Assembly (NCBI RefSeq): GCF_947501905.1
Contig: NZ_CANMXL010000002.1
Span: forward strand, 434,001-498,000
Origin: an uncultured Winogradskyella sp.
Lineage (GTDB): Bacteria; Bacteroidota; Bacteroidia; Flavobacteriales; Flavobacteriaceae
DNA length: 64,000 bases
Direction of reading: 5' to 3'
Positions 61,890 to 64,000 of this stretch are shown here, piece by piece. Both the position numbers and the translations under genes were made by a program. Numbering within the stretch: position 1 is the first letter of the stretch; every line of letters starts with the position of its first letter. The notes beneath the pieces were generated by a model. The model saw only the letters and a list, made by a program, of their open reading frames with translations. It had not been told where the DNA came from and did no database searches.

Positions 61890-64000
61890 TTACCAAAAGT
61901 AGATTTCGTCTACAAAGAGCCACGAGGGGTTTCCTGCTGCTGCATGCCAATCTGGTAACTTACCATGATTTTTTATCACAACCTTAAAATACCTAGCAGA
62001 TACATCGTTAAAATTAAGATGCACTTTTTTAAGTTCCGCATCTCCGCCTTGTCCTTCTCTTGTAACATTAGCGTTACCAACTTTCTTAAATCTCGTGTTT
62101 TTTGAGTTTGATGCATAAACTGTAAATTCTTTTGGGTACAGAATCCAAGTGTTTACATCTTCTAAACAACTAAAAGAAATATTATCAACGTTTTTTTCTT
62201 CACCTAAATCTATTGTTGACACCAAATCCTCTCCAAAATAACCTGTCCAATTTCCATCTCTAAAATCAAGAGTTCCTTCTTGTAAATCAAAAAGCTTATC
62301 TGCACTTGCATAATTCTCACTAGGTTTTTTTAAAACTGAATACGCATTTACATCATGCACTATTTTTGCAAAATCTTTTACCAAAACTTCACTAGACACC
62401 CACCCCTTTTTTGATGCAATAACTTTTAAAGTTGTGGACGCCTCAAAAATTAGAATTTCATCTAACTTTTTAGATGTTGAATCTGGCACTGTCCCGTCTA
62501 AAGTGTATCTCAAATCCACATCTTTAATTCTGCTTTTTACTGCTACATGAATTGTATCTTTAAATAGTGTTTTAATTGGCGAAACTAAAGGCATTTCTAA
62601 TTGGCTATCTTCAACAAATCCCTTTTGTATACTATTTTGTATTGAAACATCATATTCCTCTTTCAACGTCAGAGCTTTTTCATCAGTTACTTCTGTACTA
62701 TTTGTGTAAATCTTTTGAGGTCTAATGTTAGTTAGTAATTCGGATAAACCTTTATCTGTTATTGATGTGTTATAGAGATTCAACACCTCTAATTGTTCCA
62801 AGTCTTTTAGATGTTTTAAAAAAGCATCAGTTATACTCTCATTATTAACACGCAAAAACTTTAGGTTTTTCATTTGCTTTACAACTTTCAGCATCTCATC
62901 TGTAACATCAGCATTAAAAAAATCAAGTTCTACGATTTGCTCTTCTACAGCTTCTAATAACATAATAGCCTCTTTTGCTGGGTTTTTATCCAATAACTTT
63001 ACATTTAGAGCTGCTTCGCCGGGAACAATTTCAAAAACCCTAAACCCAGAGTTTCTAACCATTTCGATATCATCAGCTGGCGCTTTAGGAATTTCAATTG
63101 TATTAAAAACAAGATATTTTTTCAGTTTATCTCTAAGCGTATCGTTTGAAGCTACTTGCGATGCATAATCGCTAAAATTAGCACCATTTTCTATCCAATG
63201 TTTAATCAACCAAATCTCATCTTTTGTTGGCTGTTCCTTTCCTTCAGGAGGCATATGCTCCTCATTAGAAACAGGAAGCAACATACGTGTTAACAGTGAA
63301 CTTTTGTCTGGGTTCCCACTAACTAAACTCGCTCCAGAAACACCACCCTTCAAAATTAAATCTGGAGTTAGCATAGACAACTCGCCTTTTTGTTTTGAAG
63401 CATTATGACATTGAATACACTTACTATCTAAAATCTTAAAAACTACATCTTCATAGATTTTAAGGCTATCAACAACTTCTATTGTTTTGGTTTTAGGCTT
63501 TACTCCCGCATACTCCGTTAAAAAATTATCGCCATGCGTTAAAACACTTCCAAAATGGCCTGCAACGCTTATTAAGATAAGTGTCAAAACAAAGAAAGGA
63601 AGAAAGATTTTACTGGATTTAAAATCACTTCTTGTGGTTAAATAAAGTAATATGGACGTGAAAATAGCTGTAGCTGTACCTGAATAAAAATGCAGGTCCA
63701 AGGTTCTATCAGCATAACCACCTTCTAGAGATAAAAAGTAACCAAAAAAACAAGTGATTACTGAAAAAATTGCTGTAAAACCTAATAAGTGTTTTATGGT
63801 TTCTGAAACTTCATTCTTTTGAAATCTTCGAATAATCTCAAGAAAAAATGTAACCACTAGAGCCCCTATTGGCAAGTGTAATACTAGAGGATGGAATCGT
63901 CCTAGAAACAAAATAAAACGTGGTACTTCTTCTGTTTTTATAGTATACAACGTAATAACACCAAATACGAATATGACGATTAAAAATGTATTTTTATATA
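61890..64000 (-). CDS. Multi-domain membrane c-type cytochrome (5' part outside the window)
   Basis: The frame is open to the window edge; the visible TTG start-like codon at 63950 is internal to a helix that begins further upstream, so the N-terminus is cut off. From the N-terminal side: about five membrane helices resembling DUF2231 (FHPLVLHLPIGALVVTFFLEI), a cytochrome c site CIQCH with KSSLLTRMLLP and EEHMPPEGK as in planctomycete-type cytochrome C, LRR-like segments (LEQLEVLNLYNTSITDKGL), a chitobiase/FN3-like domain (RYTLDGTVPDSTS) and a C-terminal F5/8-type-like domain (ARYFKVVIKNHGKLPDWH). It probably transfers electrons or binds carbohydrate at the envelope. Confidence 0.82.
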   Translation of the reverse strand, partial: YKNTFLIVIFVFGVITLYTIKTEEVPRFILFLGRFHPLVLHLPIGALVVTFFLEIIRRFQKNEVSETIKHLLGFTAIFSVITCFFGYFLSLEGGYADRTLDLHFYSGTATAIFTSILLYLTTRSDFKSSKIFLPFFVLTLILISVAGHFGSVLTHGDNFLTEYAGVKPKTKTIEVVDSLKIYEDVVFKILDSKCIQCHNASKQKGELSMLTPDLILKGGVSGASLVSGNPDKSSLLTRMLLPVSNEEHMPPEGKEQPTKDEIWLIKHWIENGANFSDYASQVASNDTLRDKLKKYLVFNTIEIPKAPADDIEMVRNSGFRVFEIVPGEAALNVKLLDKNPAKEAIMLLEAVEEQIVELDFFNADVTDEMLKVVKQMKNLKFLRVNNESITDAFLKHLKDLEQLEVLNLYNTSITDKGLSELLTNIRPQKIYTNSTEVTDEKALTLKEEYDVSIQNSIQKGFVEDSQLEMPLVSPIKTLFKDTIHVAVKSRIKDVDLRYTLDGTVPDSTSKKLDEILIFEASTTLKVIASKKGWVSSEVLVKDFAKIVHDVNAYSVLKKPSENYASADKLFDLQEGTLDFRDGNWTGYFGEDLVSTIDLGEEKNVDNISFSCLEDVNTWILYPKEFTVYASNSKNTRFKKVGNANVTREGQGGDAELKKVHLNFNDVSARYFKVVIKNHGKLPDWHAAAGNPSWLFVDEIYFW

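Overview
This is a low-GC chromosomal window that reads as a member of the Bacteroidota, most probably the family Flavobacteriaceae. The pointers are type IX secretion (T9SS) C-terminal sorting domains, an M49 dipeptidyl peptidase, carboxypeptidase-like regulatory and TonB-plug-like modules, a BlaI/M56 pair, CsgA/B/E/F/G curli genes, A-rich translation starts and -7 boxes of the TAnnTTTG type. The genus cannot be fixed from the sequence. No tRNA, rRNA, CRISPR array, insertion sequence or prophage was seen.

Layout. 1-1.4 kb: 3' part of an outer-membrane beta-barrel receptor. 1.4-1.85 kb: gene-free, with three consecutive terminator hairpins. 1.8-12.4 kb: fabH, an S9 peptidase, htpG, a two-gene block (regulatory-domain membrane protein plus transglutaminase-like protein) flanked by two identical 35-bp terminators, a Crp/Fnr regulator, an exported epimerase-like protein and a frameshifted rlmF. 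12.4-16.4 kb: housekeeping genes (TIGR01777 epimerase, mnmD, DUF4920 lipoprotein, ilvE, MazG-like pyrophosphohydrolase).

16.5-25.8 kb is the most unusual part. It holds a secreted leucine-rich-repeat T9SS protein; a small two-TM protein, a trypsin-like protease without signal peptide and an unrecognised 159-aa protein; a TPR sensor kinase with a NarL-type response regulator; a PD40 lipoprotein; and a small LuxR-type protein. Four of these units have an 18-bp inverted repeat (ATACCY-N6-RGGTAT, or ATCCCC-N6-GGGGAT) whose end lies exactly 23 bp before a -7-like box. I read this as one regulon controlled by a LuxR/NarL-type regulator encoded in it.

25.9-46.9 kb: M49 peptidase, SRPBCC/GyrI protein, crcB, DUF1684 lipoprotein, MFS transporter, VOC protein, DJ-1/PfpI lipoprotein, Lrp regulator, single-domain DEAD-like protein plus IcmF, OmpA protein, TlpA-like thioredoxin, DUF4197 lipoprotein, metal/cobalamin-binding receptor plus pyrF, prfA, a small ABC unit and purM.

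47-53.2 kb: a minus-strand curli cluster (CsgA-like Asp-rich curlin, CsgB-like, CsgE with an extra N-terminal domain that looks CsgH-like, CsgF, CsgG with a fused beta-barrel, and a PD40 lipoprotein). 53.9-64 kb: type II glutamine synthetase, a Ca/Na exchanger, an autoregulated blaI-M56 pair whose sensor has a repeated periplasmic region, a T9SS-secreted endonuclease I, a 50-aa protein, and a multi-domain membrane cytochrome that runs off the right edge.
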